DNA of 64,000 nt, from positions 1 to 64,000 of the forward strand of contig CAKVFO010000001.1 of assembly GCA_934746785.1 (NCBI GenBank), given 5' to 3'. The stretch is from an uncultured Clostridium sp. (GTDB lineage Bacteria > Bacillota > Clostridia > Clostridiales > Clostridiaceae). The notes below the pieces were generated by a model, which made no database searches, was not told the DNA's origin, and worked only from the letters and a program-made list of their open reading frames with translations. Positions 44,466-53,988 of this stretch are shown in pieces. The position numbers and the translations under genes were made by a program. Position 1 is the first letter of the stretch. Each line of letters starts with the position of its first letter.

Positions 44466-45371
44466 ATGAGTAAAAATTTTGATGATTTATTGTCAAAGGT
44501 TAAGGAATGTAAAAGAAAAAAATTAGCTGTTGCAGTAGCACAGGACAAGCCAGTTCTAGAAGCCGTAAACGAAGCTAAGAGAATGGGGATTGCAGATGCA
44601 ATTTTAGTTGGTGATAAGGATAAAATAAAAGAAGTAGCAGATTCAATTGGTATGGATTTAAATCAATTCGAAGTTCATCATGAAGCAGATCCTAAGAAAG
44701 CAGCTTTAGATGCTGTTCAATTAGTATCAGCAGGTAAAGCTGATATGGTTATGAAAGGATTACTTGATACAGCTACATTCTTAAGAAGTGTTTTAAATAA
44801 AGAAGTTGGTTTAAGAACAGGAAAATTAATGTCTCATGTAGCAGTATTTGAAATAAAGGGATTTGATAGACTAATATTCTTAACAGATGTTGCATTTAAC
44901 ACATATCCAGAATTAAAGGATAAAGTTCAAATTGTAAACAACGCTGTAAAAGTAGCACATGCTTGTGGAATAGATTGTCCAAAGGTAGCACCTTTATGTG
45001 CAGTAGAAGTAGTAAATCCAAATATGCAACCTACTCTTGATGCAGCATTATTATCAAAGATGAGTGATAGAGGACAAATAAAGGGATGTATCGTTGATGG
45101 ACCTCTTGCTTTAGATAATGCATTATCAGAAGAAGCAGCAAAACATAAGGGAGTTACAGGACCAGTTGCTGGTAAGGCAGATATATTATTATTACCAGAT
45201 ATCGAAGCAGGTAACATAATGTATAAAACATTAACTTATACAGCAGACGTTAAGAATGGATGTGTATTAGTTGGAACATCTGCACCAGTTATTTTAACTT
45301 CAAGAGCTGACAGCTTTGAAACAAAAGTTAACTCAATTGCATTAGCAGCTATAGTTGCAGAAGCTAAATAA
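44466..45371 (+). CDS. ptb: Phosphate butyryltransferase
   Basis: 301 residues. Converts butyryl-CoA and phosphate to butyryl phosphate. Typical family parts are LAVAVAQDKPVLEAVNEAKR, HEADPKKAALDAVQLVSAGKADMVMKG and LLPDIEAGNIMYKTL. AAGAGGTGC precedes ATG 44466. buk follows 25 nt downstream, so they form the classical butyrate operon of saccharolytic clostridia. Codons ending in C and the strong signals suggest high expression. Phosphate acetyltransferase is a relative, but pairing with buk argues for butyryl-CoA. Confidence 0.94.
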   Translation: MSKNFDDLLSKVKECKRKKLAVAVAQDKPVLEAVNEAKRMGIADAILVGDKDKIKEVADSIGMDLNQFEVHHEADPKKAALDAVQLVSAGKADMVMKGLLDTATFLRSVLNKEVGLRTGKLMSHVAVFEIKGFDRLIFLTDVAFNTYPELKDKVQIVNNAVKVAHACGIDCPKVAPLCAVEVVNPNMQPTLDAALLSKMSDRGQIKGCIVDGPLALDNALSEEAAKHKGVTGPVAGKADILLLPDIEAGNIMYKTLTYTADVKNGCVLVGTSAPVILTSRADSFETKVNSIALAAIVAEAK

Positions 45372-45396
45372 TATTAAATACCAGGGGGAGTAAGTT

Positions 45397-46464
45397 ATGT
45401 CATATAACATTTTAATAATAAATCCAGGTTCAACATCAACAAAGATTGGTGTATATAAAGATGAAAAAGAAGTTTTAGAAGAAACTATAAGACACACTAA
45501 TGAAGAAATAAAGAGATATGCTACTATATTTGATCAATTTGGTTTCAGAAAAGAATTAATCTTAAAAGTATTAGCAGAAAAGAATTTTGATATAAAAACA
45601 TTAGACGCTGTAGTAGGTAGAGGTGGAATGCTTAAACCAGTAGAAGGTGGAACTTACGCAGTAAATGATGCTATGGTTGAAGATTTAAAAGTAGGAGTAC
45701 AAGGTCCTCATGCATCTAACCTAGGAGGAATACTTGCAAGATCAATAGGTGATGAATTAGGAGTACCTTCATTCATAGTTGACCCAGTTGTAACTGATGA
45801 ATTATCAGATGTAGCTAGATTCTCAGGAACACCTGATATCCCAAGAAGAAGTAAGTTCCATGCTTTAAACCAAAAAGCTGTTGCTAAGAGATATGGTAAG
45901 GAATCAGGAAAAGGATATGAAAATCTTAACTTAATTGTTGTTCACATGGGCGGTGGAGTTTCAGTTGGAGCTCATAAGAATGGTAAAGTTGTAGATGTAA
46001 ACAACGCTTTAGATGGAGATGGACCATTCTCACCAGAAAGAGCTGGTTCTGTTCCTGCTGGAGACTTAATAAAGATGTGTTTCAGTGGTAAATATACTGA
46101 AAATGAAGTATACAGCAAAGTTGTTGGAAAAGGTGGTTTCGTAGGTTATTTAAATACTAACGATGTTAAGGGAACTATCGATAAAATGGGTGAAGGAGAC
46201 AAAGAATGTACAGCAATCTACAATGCATTCCTTTATCAAATAGTTAAAGAAATCGGTGCTATGGCAGGAATCTTAGAAGGTAAGGTAGATCAAATCGTTG
46301 TAACTGGAGGCATTGCATATTCAGATGTATTAATTCCAGACCTTATAGAAAAAGTTAAATGGATAGCTCCTGTAACTGTATATCCAGGAGAAGATGAACT
46401 ATTAGCATTAGCTCAAGGTGCTATAAGAGTTCTTAGCGGAGAAGAAGAAGCTAAAGTATACTAG
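45397..46464 (+). CDS. buk: Butyrate kinase
   Basis: 355 residues, ASKHA-fold kinase: [14 protein letters not shown] at the N-terminus for phosphate binding, [18 protein letters not shown], and [21 protein letters not shown]. It makes butyrate and ATP from butyryl phosphate and ADP, the energy-conserving end of the pathway. CAGGGGGAG precedes ATG 45397. A 15-bp terminator follows. Gene order ptb-buk is as expected. Confidence 0.95.
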   Translation: MSYNILIINPGSTSTKIGVYKDEKEVLEETIRHTNEEIKRYATIFDQFGFRKELILKVLAEKNFDIKTLDAVVGRGGMLKPVEGGTYAVNDAMVEDLKVGVQGPHASNLGGILARSIGDELGVPSFIVDPVVTDELSDVARFSGTPDIPRRSKFHALNQKAVAKRYGKESGKGYENLNLIVVHMGGGVSVGAHKNGKVVDVNNALDGDGPFSPERAGSVPAGDLIKMCFSGKYTENEVYSKVVGKGGFVGYLNTNDVKGTIDKMGEGDKECTAIYNAFLYQIVKEIGAMAGILEGKVDQIVVTGGIAYSDVLIPDLIEKVKWIAPVTVYPGEDELLALAQGAIRVLSGEEEAKVY

Positions 46465-46495
46465 AATATTATTTTAGGTGAATAATGTTAAAAGA

Positions 46496-46540
46496 AATGT
46501 GGATATCTTATTGTGTTTAATAAGATATCCACATTATTTT
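46496..46540. terminator. Terminator between buk and the convergent chemoreceptor gene
   Basis: AATGTGGATATCTTA (46496-46510) is exactly complementary to TAAGATATCCACATT (46521-46535), with ATTTTTAT after it on the plus strand. It separates convergent genes and may serve both. Confidence 0.88.
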
Positions 46541-48537
46541 TATATATTAAATTTAGATATTGATTCTGATAAGTTTTTAGCAATCTCTTTATTATTGTTA
46601 GATATTTTTGATATAGAATTACCATTATCATTAATTGAAGAAATACTAGAAGATATAGTAGATGCCGAGTCTGCAACAGTTGACATTGATTTTGATAAGT
46701 TAGATATTGTGTTAGAAATATCAACTATAGATGATGCTGCAGAGTTAAACATATCGTTATAATTTAATAATAATTCTTTTACAGACTTAGAATTTTCTTT
46801 ATAGATAGCTGTATAGCTGCTTAAAGAGTCATATTCGCTAAGTATAATATCTTCAAAGATAGATGCAAGTTCTTTAGAAGATGAAGTTAATTCATTAACA
46901 GCAGAGAAAACTTCTGTTATGTTATTTTGTATAGAAGAAACAGTTTCAGATGATTGTTCTGCTAATTTACGGACTTCATCTGCAACAACAGCAAAGCCTT
47001 TTCCGTTTTCACCAGCTCTAGCAGCTTCAATAGCAGCATTTAAAGCTAATAAGTTAGTTTGTTCAGCTATTTGCAATATTTCATTAGACATTAAAGAAAT
47101 ATTATCAATTACTTTAACTCTCTCTATAGAATTCTTTAATTTTTCATTGCATGAAGCATAAGTTTTCTTTAAGTATATTTTTGTATCTTCTGATTTATTT
47201 AGAAGTTCTGATGAACTATTCTCAATAGAATCTGCAAGACTTAATCCAGTTTGAATACTTTCTTTAGAAGTAATTATATTATCTTTTATATCTGTAGAAG
47301 TACTATCAAGTTCAATTAATGAAGTTGAAGATTCTTCAATAAGGGCAGATATATTTTCAAGAGAATCAGAAGCAGAACTTAATTCATCAAACATACTTGA
47401 AATCATAGTATCCATTTTATTAGTACTGTCAGATAAGTCTGAACTTCCAGTATAAACAGATTTAATAGTTGAATTTAAAACTGTAACTGAATCATTTAAA
47501 GAAGTAATAACTTGAGAAAATTCATCATTTCCAGAAGTATCTTCCTTATGTGTAAGGTTACATTCAGATAGTTCAAGTGAGAACTGTTTAATCTTATTAA
47601 TTTCATTAGTAATCCATCTATTTATATAAAGACATATAATTACGCTAATTATTACAGAAACTATAGAAATAATAATTAATGTTTTAATTGTTCTATTTGT
47701 AGCTGAATAAACTTCACTCTCAGCCATTGATATACATAAAGTCCAGCTAGTATTTGGAATACTTGCATATGAAGTGAAGTATTTTTTACCGTTTATAGAA
47801 AAAACTTCAACGTTAGTTTTTAGGTTATCATAAGAATTTACTAATGGTAAAAGAGAATTGTAATTCTTATTATCTTTATTAATTTGGTCACCATTATAAA
47901 CTAGAGTCATATCTTTATGTGCAACAAAGTTACCATGCTTATTTATTATGTATGCAAAACCTGTGTTACCTAATTGTATATTTTGAATAGTATTGTTAAC
48001 ATTATGTAAGTCAATTACTCCACAGAGATTTCCTAAAAATTTATCTCCATCCATAATAGGAACAGTTAAAGTAATTATTGAAAGCTCATTGTCAGGAATA
48101 ACAAAAGGCTCCGTTATAGTTTTTTTATTCCCAGTTATATCTTTATAAAATTGTTCAGAAGATTGATCTTTTATTGTATTGTTTTCTGCATAATAAGATA
48201 TTCCATTAGGATCCATGATGAACAGATGTTTAAATCCCCAATCACTAGCTGACTTTACAAGCGTAGGATATTGTAAGTTCCAATCCATAGATTGAATATT
48301 ATCCATTTTAGATATAGTATATAATGCTGTAAACCTATTTTCTAATTCATTAGAAATTAATTCTGATGAATCTACAACCTTGTTCAAAAGGTTTTCATTA
48401 GTTGTAGATAAGACGCCATCTTTTAAATATACAGCAGACATTGTTACAGAAATAATACTGCTTAGTATTATTAATGTTGAAAATATTAATAAAATTTTTT
48501 TCCCTATCGTTTTCGACTTGAAAACTTTAATTTTCAT
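46540..48537 (-). CDS. Methyl-accepting chemotaxis protein
   Basis: 665 residues on the minus strand. Membrane helix near 14-34, dCache-type sensor domain to about 280 ([20 protein letters not shown], then [15 protein letters not shown]), second helix near 284-306, HAMP, and signalling domain with the invariant tip [20 protein letters not shown] and [25 protein letters not shown] upstream (complement at 48544-48552) supports the start at 48537. It interrupts the otherwise plus-strand run between buk and glmM. Confidence 0.92.
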   Translation of the reverse strand: MKIKVFKSKTIGKKILLIFSTLIILSSIISVTMSAVYLKDGVLSTTNENLLNKVVDSSELISNELENRFTALYTISKMDNIQSMDWNLQYPTLVKSASDWGFKHLFIMDPNGISYYAENNTIKDQSSEQFYKDITGNKKTITEPFVIPDNELSIITLTVPIMDGDKFLGNLCGVIDLHNVNNTIQNIQLGNTGFAYIINKHGNFVAHKDMTLVYNGDQINKDNKNYNSLLPLVNSYDNLKTNVEVFSINGKKYFTSYASIPNTSWTLCISMAESEVYSATNRTIKTLIIISIVSVIISVIICLYINRWITNEINKIKQFSLELSECNLTHKEDTSGNDEFSQVITSLNDSVTVLNSTIKSVYTGSSDLSDSTNKMDTMISSMFDELSSASDSLENISALIEESSTSLIELDSTSTDIKDNIITSKESIQTGLSLADSIENSSSELLNKSEDTKIYLKKTYASCNEKLKNSIERVKVIDNISLMSNEILQIAEQTNLLALNAAIEAARAGENGKGFAVVADEVRKLAEQSSETVSSIQNNITEVFSAVNELTSSSKELASIFEDIILSEYDSLSSYTAIYKENSKSVKELLLNYNDMFNSAASSIVDISNTISNLSKSMSTVADSASTISSSISSINDNGNSISKISNNNKEIAKNLSESISKFNI

Positions 48538-48608
48538 AGATTATCCCTCCCTTTATATGTTATTTTCGTAAAAATTAAATTAAAACTTAATAGTTCTTGA
48601 AAAATACT

Positions 48609-48628
48609 TTCAATTCATGAAATTGAAT
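48609..48628. promoter_or_regulatory. Small palindrome between divergent genes
   Basis: TTCAATT and AATTGAA flank CATGA in the 162-nt gap between the minus-strand chemoreceptor and the AIM24 gene. It could be an operator for either; no regulator is assigned. Confidence 0.25.
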
Positions 48629-48699
48629 AGTTATGTATATTTATGAGATAAAAGGTAATATTTTATGATAGAATTAAGCAGTAAGAAGGTGGGGAATTT

Positions 48700-49524
48700 A
48701 TGAGAACAAATATTAATTCGGAAAATAAACTTACAATGCTGTCTCAGATGTGTAATGATGCAAAGTTTCAAGTTTTAGAATATGATAAACTAGAAGGCGC
48801 TACAGATATGGAAACTGCTTTAGGACTTAATATTATGAATGATGCAGGAATAAAGTTAAGACAAGTAAGAATAATATTACAGGATAGTGCCATTAAACTA
48901 GAACCAGGAGCTTTAAGTTATATGAAGGGTAATATAAGTATAAAAACTAAAACTGGTGGAGTGCTGGGGCTAGGTAAGAAGATTTTTAGCGGTAAGGTGA
49001 CAGGTGAAGAGATGTTTAAGCCTACATATGAAGGAAGTGGAGAAATATTTTTGGAGCCATCCTTCGGACATTTTGCATTAATAGAGCTTGAAGATGAGGA
49101 AATCATAGTAGATGATGGTATGTTTTATGCTTGTGAAGATAGTATAGAAGTAGGAGTGGCTATTCAAAAGACTATATCTGCATTTACACTAGGAAATGAG
49201 GATATTTTTCAGGTTAAGTTAAAGGGAAGTGGAATAGTTGTTTTAGAAATACCTGTTCCTGAATCAGAGGTATTTAAGTGTAAATTATCAAATGATACAT
49301 TAAAGGTGGATGGTGATTTTGTAGCTTTGAGATCAGGGAGAATTGAATTTACTGTAGAAAAATCATCAGGGGGTATAGGATCATTAACGAATGGAGAAGG
49401 ATTTTTAAATGTTTATTCAGGAATAGGAGAGGTATGGATTCTACCAACTAAAGGGGTATATTCTGATTTAAAGACAATAGGAATAAATAAGGGAATTTAC
49501 ATTAAACAAAAAGATGATTTTTAA
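48700..49524 (+). CDS. AIM24 family protein
   Basis: 274 residues, beta-rich. Typical pieces are ALSYMKGNISIKTKTGGVLG, GSGEIFLEPSFGHFALIEL, and LRSGRIEFTVEKSSGG. The family is widespread in bacteria and includes the yeast mitochondrial protein Aim24; its bacterial role is not established. GAAGGTGGGG precedes ATG 48700. No signal peptide. It is followed after 83 nt by the TrpR-like gene. Confidence 0.8.
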   Translation: MRTNINSENKLTMLSQMCNDAKFQVLEYDKLEGATDMETALGLNIMNDAGIKLRQVRIILQDSAIKLEPGALSYMKGNISIKTKTGGVLGLGKKIFSGKVTGEEMFKPTYEGSGEIFLEPSFGHFALIELEDEEIIVDDGMFYACEDSIEVGVAIQKTISAFTLGNEDIFQVKLKGSGIVVLEIPVPESEVFKCKLSNDTLKVDGDFVALRSGRIEFTVEKSSGGIGSLTNGEGFLNVYSGIGEVWILPTKGVYSDLKTIGINKGIYIKQKDDF

Positions 49525-49607
49525 GTTTAGCATAATAAAGTTGTGAATTATTAAAGCTTTAAGTATAATAGGATGTGAAATTACAATTATTAATAGGGAG
49601 TGAGAGA

Positions 49608-49913
49608 ATGAATTCCTATGAATCAAAGTTAAAAAGTGAGGAAATGGATTTGTTATTTAATGCTATATTAACTTTAAAGGATACAGAAGAATGTTATAAG
49701 TTCTTTGAAGATGTAGCAACTATAAATGAAATAAAGGCATTAGCTCAGAGGATACATGTGGCAAAATTATTAAGTGAAAAGAAGACTTATACAGAAATAG
49801 CTGAAGTTACAGGAGCAAGTACTGCAACTATAAGCAGAGTAAATAGATGTGTTAATTACGGTAGTAATGGATATAATATTGTTCTTGAAAGAATTAAAGA
49901 AGGTAAAAGTTGA
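49608..49913 (+). CDS. YerC/YecD family TrpR-related protein
   Basis: 101 residues, MNSYESKLKSEEMDLLFNAIL..., with a helix-turn-helix KKTYTEIAEVTGASTATISRVNRC typical of the TrpR superfamily. In Gram-positive bacteria this small family is assumed to bind DNA, ligand unknown. ATG 49608 with AGGGAGTGAG upstream is chosen; a GTG at 49575 would give a longer unsupported N-terminus. It lies 74 nt upstream of glmM. Confidence 0.88.
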   Translation: MNSYESKLKSEEMDLLFNAILTLKDTEECYKFFEDVATINEIKALAQRIHVAKLLSEKKTYTEIAEVTGASTATISRVNRCVNYGSNGYNIVLERIKEGKS

Positions 49914-49987
49914 TATAAAGTATAATAAAGTTTATACTATTCATAGTAAAAAAATAGATTATTTAGAAATAATGGTGAGGTAAAAAA

Positions 49988-51346
49988 ATGAGTAGAATGT
50001 TTGGAACTGATGGAGTTAGAGGCATTGCTAATACAGAATTAACAGCTGAGTTAGCTTATAATTTAGGAAGAGCAGGAGCTTTTGTTTTAACAGAAGGTAC
50101 ACACAAGCCTAAAATATTAGTTGGTAAAGATACTAGACTTTCTGGAGATATGCTAGAAGCAGCACTTGTTGCAGGTATATTATCAGTTGGAGCAGAAGCA
50201 GTTGTATTAGGAGTTGTGCCAACACCAGCAGTAGCACATTTAACAAGAGAATATGGAGCAGATGCAGGGGTTGTTATATCAGCATCTCATAATCCAGTTG
50301 AATATAACGGAATAAAGTTCTTCGATGCTAGAGGATATAAACTTTCTGATGAATTAGAAGATCAAATTCAAAGCGTAATAGAAAGTGGTTTTGAAGGAGT
50401 GCCTAGCCCAATAGGAGAAAATTTAGGAAGAGAATATGTTAAGAAGAGCGCATTAGATGACTACATAAAATTTGCTAAGAGTACAACAACTGTAGACTTA
50501 ACAGGTCTAAAAGTTGCTTTAGATTGTGCTAATGGAGCATCTTATGAAGCTTCAGTTAAAGCATTTAAGGAATTAGGAGCTGAAGTACATGTAATTAACA
50601 ATACTCCAGATGGAACTAATATAAATAAAAAGTGTGGATCAACTCATCCAGAAGAATTAATGGAATATGTGGTTAAAAATGGATGTGATGTAGGTTTTGC
50701 TTATGATGGTGATGCTGACAGATGTTTAGCAGTAGATGAAAAAGGAAAGTTAATTACTGGAGATTTTATTTTAACTATCTGTGGAAAGTACTTAAAGGAA
50801 ATGAATAAGTTACATGATGATACTATAGTTGTTACAGTAATGAGTAACTTAGGATTAGATATAGCTTGCCAAGAACAAGGAATGAAGACTTTAAAAACTA
50901 AAGTTGGAGACAGATATGTTCTTGAAGAAATGATTAAGGGTAAATATGTGCTTGGTGGAGAACAATCAGGACACATTATATTCTTAGACTACAATACAAC
51001 TGGAGATGGTCTTGTAACTTCATTACAAATTGCATCAATAGTTAAGAAGGAAAATAAAACTTTAAGTGAATTATGCAGCATAATGAAGGAACTACCACAA
51101 GTTTTAGCAAATGCTAAGGTTCCAAATGAAATGAAAAATATTTACTTAGAAGATGAAGAAATAAAGGCTGAAATAGTTAGAATAGAAGAAAGCTTACATG
51201 GAAGAGGAAGAGTTTTAATAAGACCTTCTGGAACTGAACCACTAGTTAGAGTTATGCTTGAAGGTGAAAATCAAGAAGAAATAGATAAGATGGCTCATAA
51301 CTTAGCAGATATGATAGTAGCTAAATGTAAGTATTGGAAGATATAG
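49988..51346 (+). CDS. glmM: Phosphoglucosamine mutase
   Basis: 452 residues, starting [19 protein letters not shown]. Converts glucosamine-6-phosphate to glucosamine-1-phosphate for peptidoglycan precursors. Catalytic phospho-Ser in [15 protein letters not shown], metal loop DGDADRCL, sugar loop GEQSGH and phosphate loop [10 protein letters not shown] are all present. GGTGAGG precedes the ATG. GlmM is known to bind and inhibit CdaA; here it is distant from cdaA but in the same direction. Confidence 0.97.
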   Translation: MSRMFGTDGVRGIANTELTAELAYNLGRAGAFVLTEGTHKPKILVGKDTRLSGDMLEAALVAGILSVGAEAVVLGVVPTPAVAHLTREYGADAGVVISASHNPVEYNGIKFFDARGYKLSDELEDQIQSVIESGFEGVPSPIGENLGREYVKKSALDDYIKFAKSTTTVDLTGLKVALDCANGASYEASVKAFKELGAEVHVINNTPDGTNINKKCGSTHPEELMEYVVKNGCDVGFAYDGDADRCLAVDEKGKLITGDFILTICGKYLKEMNKLHDDTIVVTVMSNLGLDIACQEQGMKTLKTKVGDRYVLEEMIKGKYVLGGEQSGHIIFLDYNTTGDGLVTSLQIASIVKKENKTLSELCSIMKELPQVLANAKVPNEMKNIYLEDEEIKAEIVRIEESLHGRGRVLIRPSGTEPLVRVMLEGENQEEIDKMAHNLADMIVAKCKYWKI

Positions 51347-51362
51347 ATGCAGGTCTTGCCAA

Positions 51363-51671
51363 ATGTTAGATAACCAGCTTAGAAACGTAAAAGAGAATAA
51401 TAATTATGATATTTATGTAGCTATTATAAACTCAAATGAGCAGTCTAATGCAGAAACAAGTTTGTATTATTATTTCTTAGAACAAGGACTTTCAAATGAA
51501 AAAGCACTTGCATTTTCAGCTATGGCAGATGAAGAAACGGCAGACTTAATAAAAAAGTATTCAGAAATGAGTTCTAGTGAATTTAAAACAGCAATAGATT
51601 TATTAAAAGATATTATATTAATGATGTTGGAGATTGCTGGGATTCATTATGGTGGTAAAATATTTATTTAA
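51363..51671 (+). CDS. Small hypothetical protein
   Basis: 102 residues, acidic and predicted helical (SNEQSNAETSLYYYFLEQGL, DEETADLIKKYSEM). No family is recognised and no membrane segment is clear, though the C-terminal IILMMLEIAGI is hydrophobic. The start ATG 51363 has only a weak GCAGGT upstream, 16 nt after glmM. Its end overlaps the next membrane gene, so the two are probably read together. Confidence 0.55.
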   Translation: MLDNQLRNVKENNNYDIYVAIINSNEQSNAETSLYYYFLEQGLSNEKALAFSAMADEETADLIKKYSEMSSSEFKTAIDLLKDIILMMLEIAGIHYGGKIFI

Positions 51672-52359
51672 TGATATAGAATATCCAGATGATTTTAAAT
51701 CAAGAGAGAAAATTTTCAAACAATATCATGAAAAAATAAATCAAATTTCAGGAAGTGAAATGAAGAAAAAAGATTTTAGTATGGCAATATTATTAGATCT
51801 TTTTGCAATTATAGGAGTGATAGCAGTATTTATGTATGGGGAAGCATCTATAATTTTAAAAGCTGTTTATATTATTCCATCAATAATATTTGCAATATAT
51901 GACTTATCATTGGCATGTAAAGTAAAATATAAAGAATGTAATAAAAAGAATTTATATAAGAAACAAGTTTCAATGCTGATGTTAGTAAATGTATATATTT
52001 TTTTAGGAACATATATCTTTCAAGTAATAAGCTTAGGGGATAAGTTTACAAATCAAATATGTATTTTTTCTTTAATAGCTTTTATAGTTTTAACTTTAGG
52101 ATTAATATTAAAAGCAGGAAAAGATTCACCAAAAAGATTTATAAATGATTTTTTATATAAGGAAAATAAATATCATAGTCAGTCATCATGGGTACTTAAT
52201 ATTACCAGAGTATTAATTGTTTTAATATCTTTATTTAAACCATACATGTTAGTTATGGCTATAGGTTATATACTTCTTTCACCTTATACGTATTATATAA
52301 CTTATGCTTATTATATATATTTACAGTATGATAATGTTCAACAATTACACCAATATTAG
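51649..52359 (+). CDS. Hypothetical integral membrane protein, probably frameshifted near its end
   Basis: 236 residues from ATG 51649 (TTG 51634 is an upstream alternative). Five or six hydrophobic segments (SMAILLDLFAIIGVIAVFMY, VYIIPSIIFAIYDLSL, LMLVNVYIFLGTYIFQVI, and two later). No family recognised. It ends VQQLHQY at 52359, but a neighbouring frame continues with convincing coding character to 52456 (see next entry), so the natural C-terminus may have been lost by a one-base shift. Overlaps the preceding small gene by 23 nt. Confidence 0.55.
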   Translation: MVVKYLFNDIEYPDDFKSREKIFKQYHEKINQISGSEMKKKDFSMAILLDLFAIIGVIAVFMYGEASIILKAVYIIPSIIFAIYDLSLACKVKYKECNKKNLYKKQVSMLMLVNVYIFLGTYIFQVISLGDKFTNQICIFSLIAFIVLTLGLILKAGKDSPKRFINDFLYKENKYHSQSSWVLNITRVLIVLISLFKPYMLVMAIGYILLSPYTYYITYAYYIYLQYDNVQQLHQY

Positions 52360-52456
52360 AATTGTAGGATATCAAGATGAAGAAGAGATAATGTATTCTT
52401 TATCAGCTACTAAACAAAAAGAAATAGAAAAGCAAAGGTTAGAAGAAGATAATTAA
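52334..52456 (+). pseudogene. Likely out-of-frame C-terminal tail of the membrane protein
   Basis: In the +1 frame, MFNNYTNIRIVGYQDEEEIM continues to YSLSATKQKEIEKQRLEEDN and a TAA at 52454. The highly charged helical tail has codon use like real genes here and no ribosome-binding site of its own. The simplest reading is one indel around 52335-52356 in a longer gene; a separate 40-codon gene is less likely. Confidence 0.4.
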
Positions 52457-52463
52457 TATAAGA

Positions 52464-52503
52464 ATCTGTATCAAAAGAGAGAATTTTGATACAGATTTTT
52501 TTC
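52464..52503 (+). terminator. Terminator after the glmM-linked genes
   Basis: ATCTGTATCAAAA (52464-52476) pairs perfectly with TTTTGATACAGAT (52484-52496), followed by a T-run. Confidence 0.9.
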
Positions 52504-52830
52504 TGATTACTAAATTTATTTTTATAAATTAAAAAGCTAAAACTTAACTCATAAATTTTCTTTACTGGTATAATTTATAAATATTTAAGCCTTAAAAATA
52601 AAAAGAATGGTTCTAAGGATGGAATTAATGGCATAAGATGCTTATTATGAGATGATAAAGAGAAATGCGATAATAATAAAAAAATGAAGGTAAATAAAGA
52701 AAAGTACTATGTAAAATAAACTGAGGATAATAAATTATTAAAAAAATGGCATTGTTTTTGAAAAAGTACAATAAATCAATAGTAGCTACAAGTAATAAAA
52801 TATTAAAATTGTAAAAATAATGTTTAAATG
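52504..52830. other. Intergenic region, no intact gene
   Basis: No supported gene. One frame near 52610-52720 reads NGSKDGINGIRC, then stops, then KKMKVNKEKYYVK, loosely recalling choline-binding repeats, but with stops throughout; this is too weak to call. Confidence 0.4.
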
Positions 52831-52859
52831 TTGACTTTATGAAAAAACACGAGTAAAAT
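52831..52859 (+). promoter_or_regulatory. Promoter of the T-box/ilv-leu transcript
   Basis: TTGACT (52831-52836), 17-nt spacer, TAAAAT (52854-52859). It would start a transcript near 52866, upstream of the T-box stem I, leaving a leader of about 575 nt before ilvN. Confidence 0.65.
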
Positions 52860-52865
52860 CATAAC

Positions 52866-53156
52866 TAAGCGAAAAGTGAATATTTCCTAGTATTTAAAAG
52901 CTACGATGGAGAAGGTTATTTAATGTTACAAAAGGTTCAGAGAGTCAGTGGTTGGTGTGAACTGATGCTTTTAGTTAAATAGGTATCACTCCTGAGCTGA
53001 ATCCAGAAAACTTTGCTTTGTAGCATTGTGAGTAAGCGATATCCGGTGAGCATCCGTTATATGTAAGGGTTTGTTGGAACCGATTATGTTATATTTAGGC
53101 GGAGTTTTATCCCACTTTTTATGATATATTTATCATTCATAAAGGTGGTTTTTTTT
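52866..53156 (+). ncRNA. T-box leader, isoleucine specifier (AUC)
   Basis: Stem I hallmarks are present: AGAGAG (52938-52943) then TCAGT…ACTGA (52944-52964) enclosing GGTTGGTGTGA. The specifier side reads GGT-ATC-ACTCCTGAGC, placing ATC (52984-52986, Ile) where T-boxes show the codon. The T-box bulge TGGAACCG is at 53075-53082. A terminator CCACTTTTTATGA (53112-53124) with TCATAAAGGTGG (53137-53148) and eight Ts ends the leader. Uncharged tRNA-Ile would pair and permit read-through into ilvN-cimA-leuCDB-ilvDB. Confidence 0.88.
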
Positions 53157-53259
53157 ATTCTTAGATGAATTATATTCATATAAAAGATATGTATAATGTG
53201 CTTGTTTATGCGTTCTAAGTATGTTTTATGCAAAGAATAAAAAATGAAATTATAGTGCC

Positions 53260-53385
53260 GCAAAAGAACCGAAAAGAAAAATAATTAAATGGTATTTTTA
53301 TAAGGAATTATTTTTCTTTTAGAACCTTTTGCATGGCTGACAAAGCGGTTTCCTGCGCTGAAAAGCGTGGCGTCAGCCACTTTGT
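53260..53385 (+). repeat. Structured interspersed repeat, copy 2, with a long upstream inverted arm
   Basis: Core 53302-53385. Bases 53351-53385 are identical to 38716-38750 of copy 1, including the CGCT-GAAA-AGCG hairpin; the outer stem ACAAAGCGGT/GCCACTTTGT keeps pairing except one position. In addition 53260-53286 is complementary to 53306-53332 at 22 of 27 positions, mismatches forming one 5-nt block (AACCG against AGAAC). The element lies between the T-box terminator and ilvN, inside the operon's 5' leader. No coding capacity. Confidence 0.75.
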
Positions 53386-53440
53386 GCTACTTTATTAAAA
53401 AATATATAATGTTCCGTTTCGTAAATAAGGAGGGGGAAAG

Positions 53441-53953
53441 ATGGAGCAAAAGCATGTATTATCAGTTCTTGTACAAAATTCATCAGGGGTTTTAAGTAGA
53501 ATAGCAGGATTGTTTTCAAGAAGAGGTTACAATATTGATAGCTTGACAGTTGGGGCAACAGATAATGAAGAAGTATCAAGAATGACAATCACAATAACAG
53601 GTGATAATGATGTACTTGAACAGGTTACAAAACAGCTTGATAAATTAGAAGAAGTTATTAGAGTTATTAACTTAAAGGCTGATAATTCAGTTTATAGGGA
53701 ACTTGTTTTAATTAAAGTAAAAGCTGGGGCAGATAAGAGAGCTGATATTAATGAAATTGTTAAGATATTTAGATGTAAGATAATAGATTTATCTACAGAA
53801 ACATTAACAATTGAATTAACAGGAGATGAAAGTAAGATATCCGCATTAATCAAATTAATGGAGGAATATGGAATAGAAGAACTTGTAAGGACAGGTGTTA
53901 CAGCACTTGAAAGAGGAGATAACACTATAACAAGTTATACTGAATATGAATAA
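53441..53953 (+). CDS. ilvN: Acetolactate synthase small (regulatory) subunit
   Basis: 170 residues. ACT domain at the N-terminus (LSVLVQNSSGVLSRIAGLFSRRGYNIDSLTVG) and the C-terminal ALS_ss domain. Binds branched-chain amino acids and activates or inhibits the catalytic subunit IlvB, coded at the far end of this operon. AAGGAGGGGG at 53428-53437 precedes ATG 53441. First gene after the T-box, so under isoleucyl-tRNA control. Confidence 0.94.
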   Translation: MEQKHVLSVLVQNSSGVLSRIAGLFSRRGYNIDSLTVGATDNEEVSRMTITITGDNDVLEQVTKQLDKLEEVIRVINLKADNSVYRELVLIKVKAGADKRADINEIVKIFRCKIIDLSTETLTIELTGDESKISALIKLMEEYGIEELVRTGVTALERGDNTITSYTEYE

Positions 53954-53988
53954 AAATTGCAATTGGCTAATAGAGGGGGGCAGCTTTA

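Noticed and set aside
46478..46762. Plus-strand frame at the end of buk
   Set aside because: It reads through the buk terminator hairpin and is antisense to the chemoreceptor signalling domain; not a gene.
52610..52720. Choline-binding-repeat-like remnant
   Set aside because: Similarity is loose, with several stops and no intact repeat; may be chance in AT-rich DNA.
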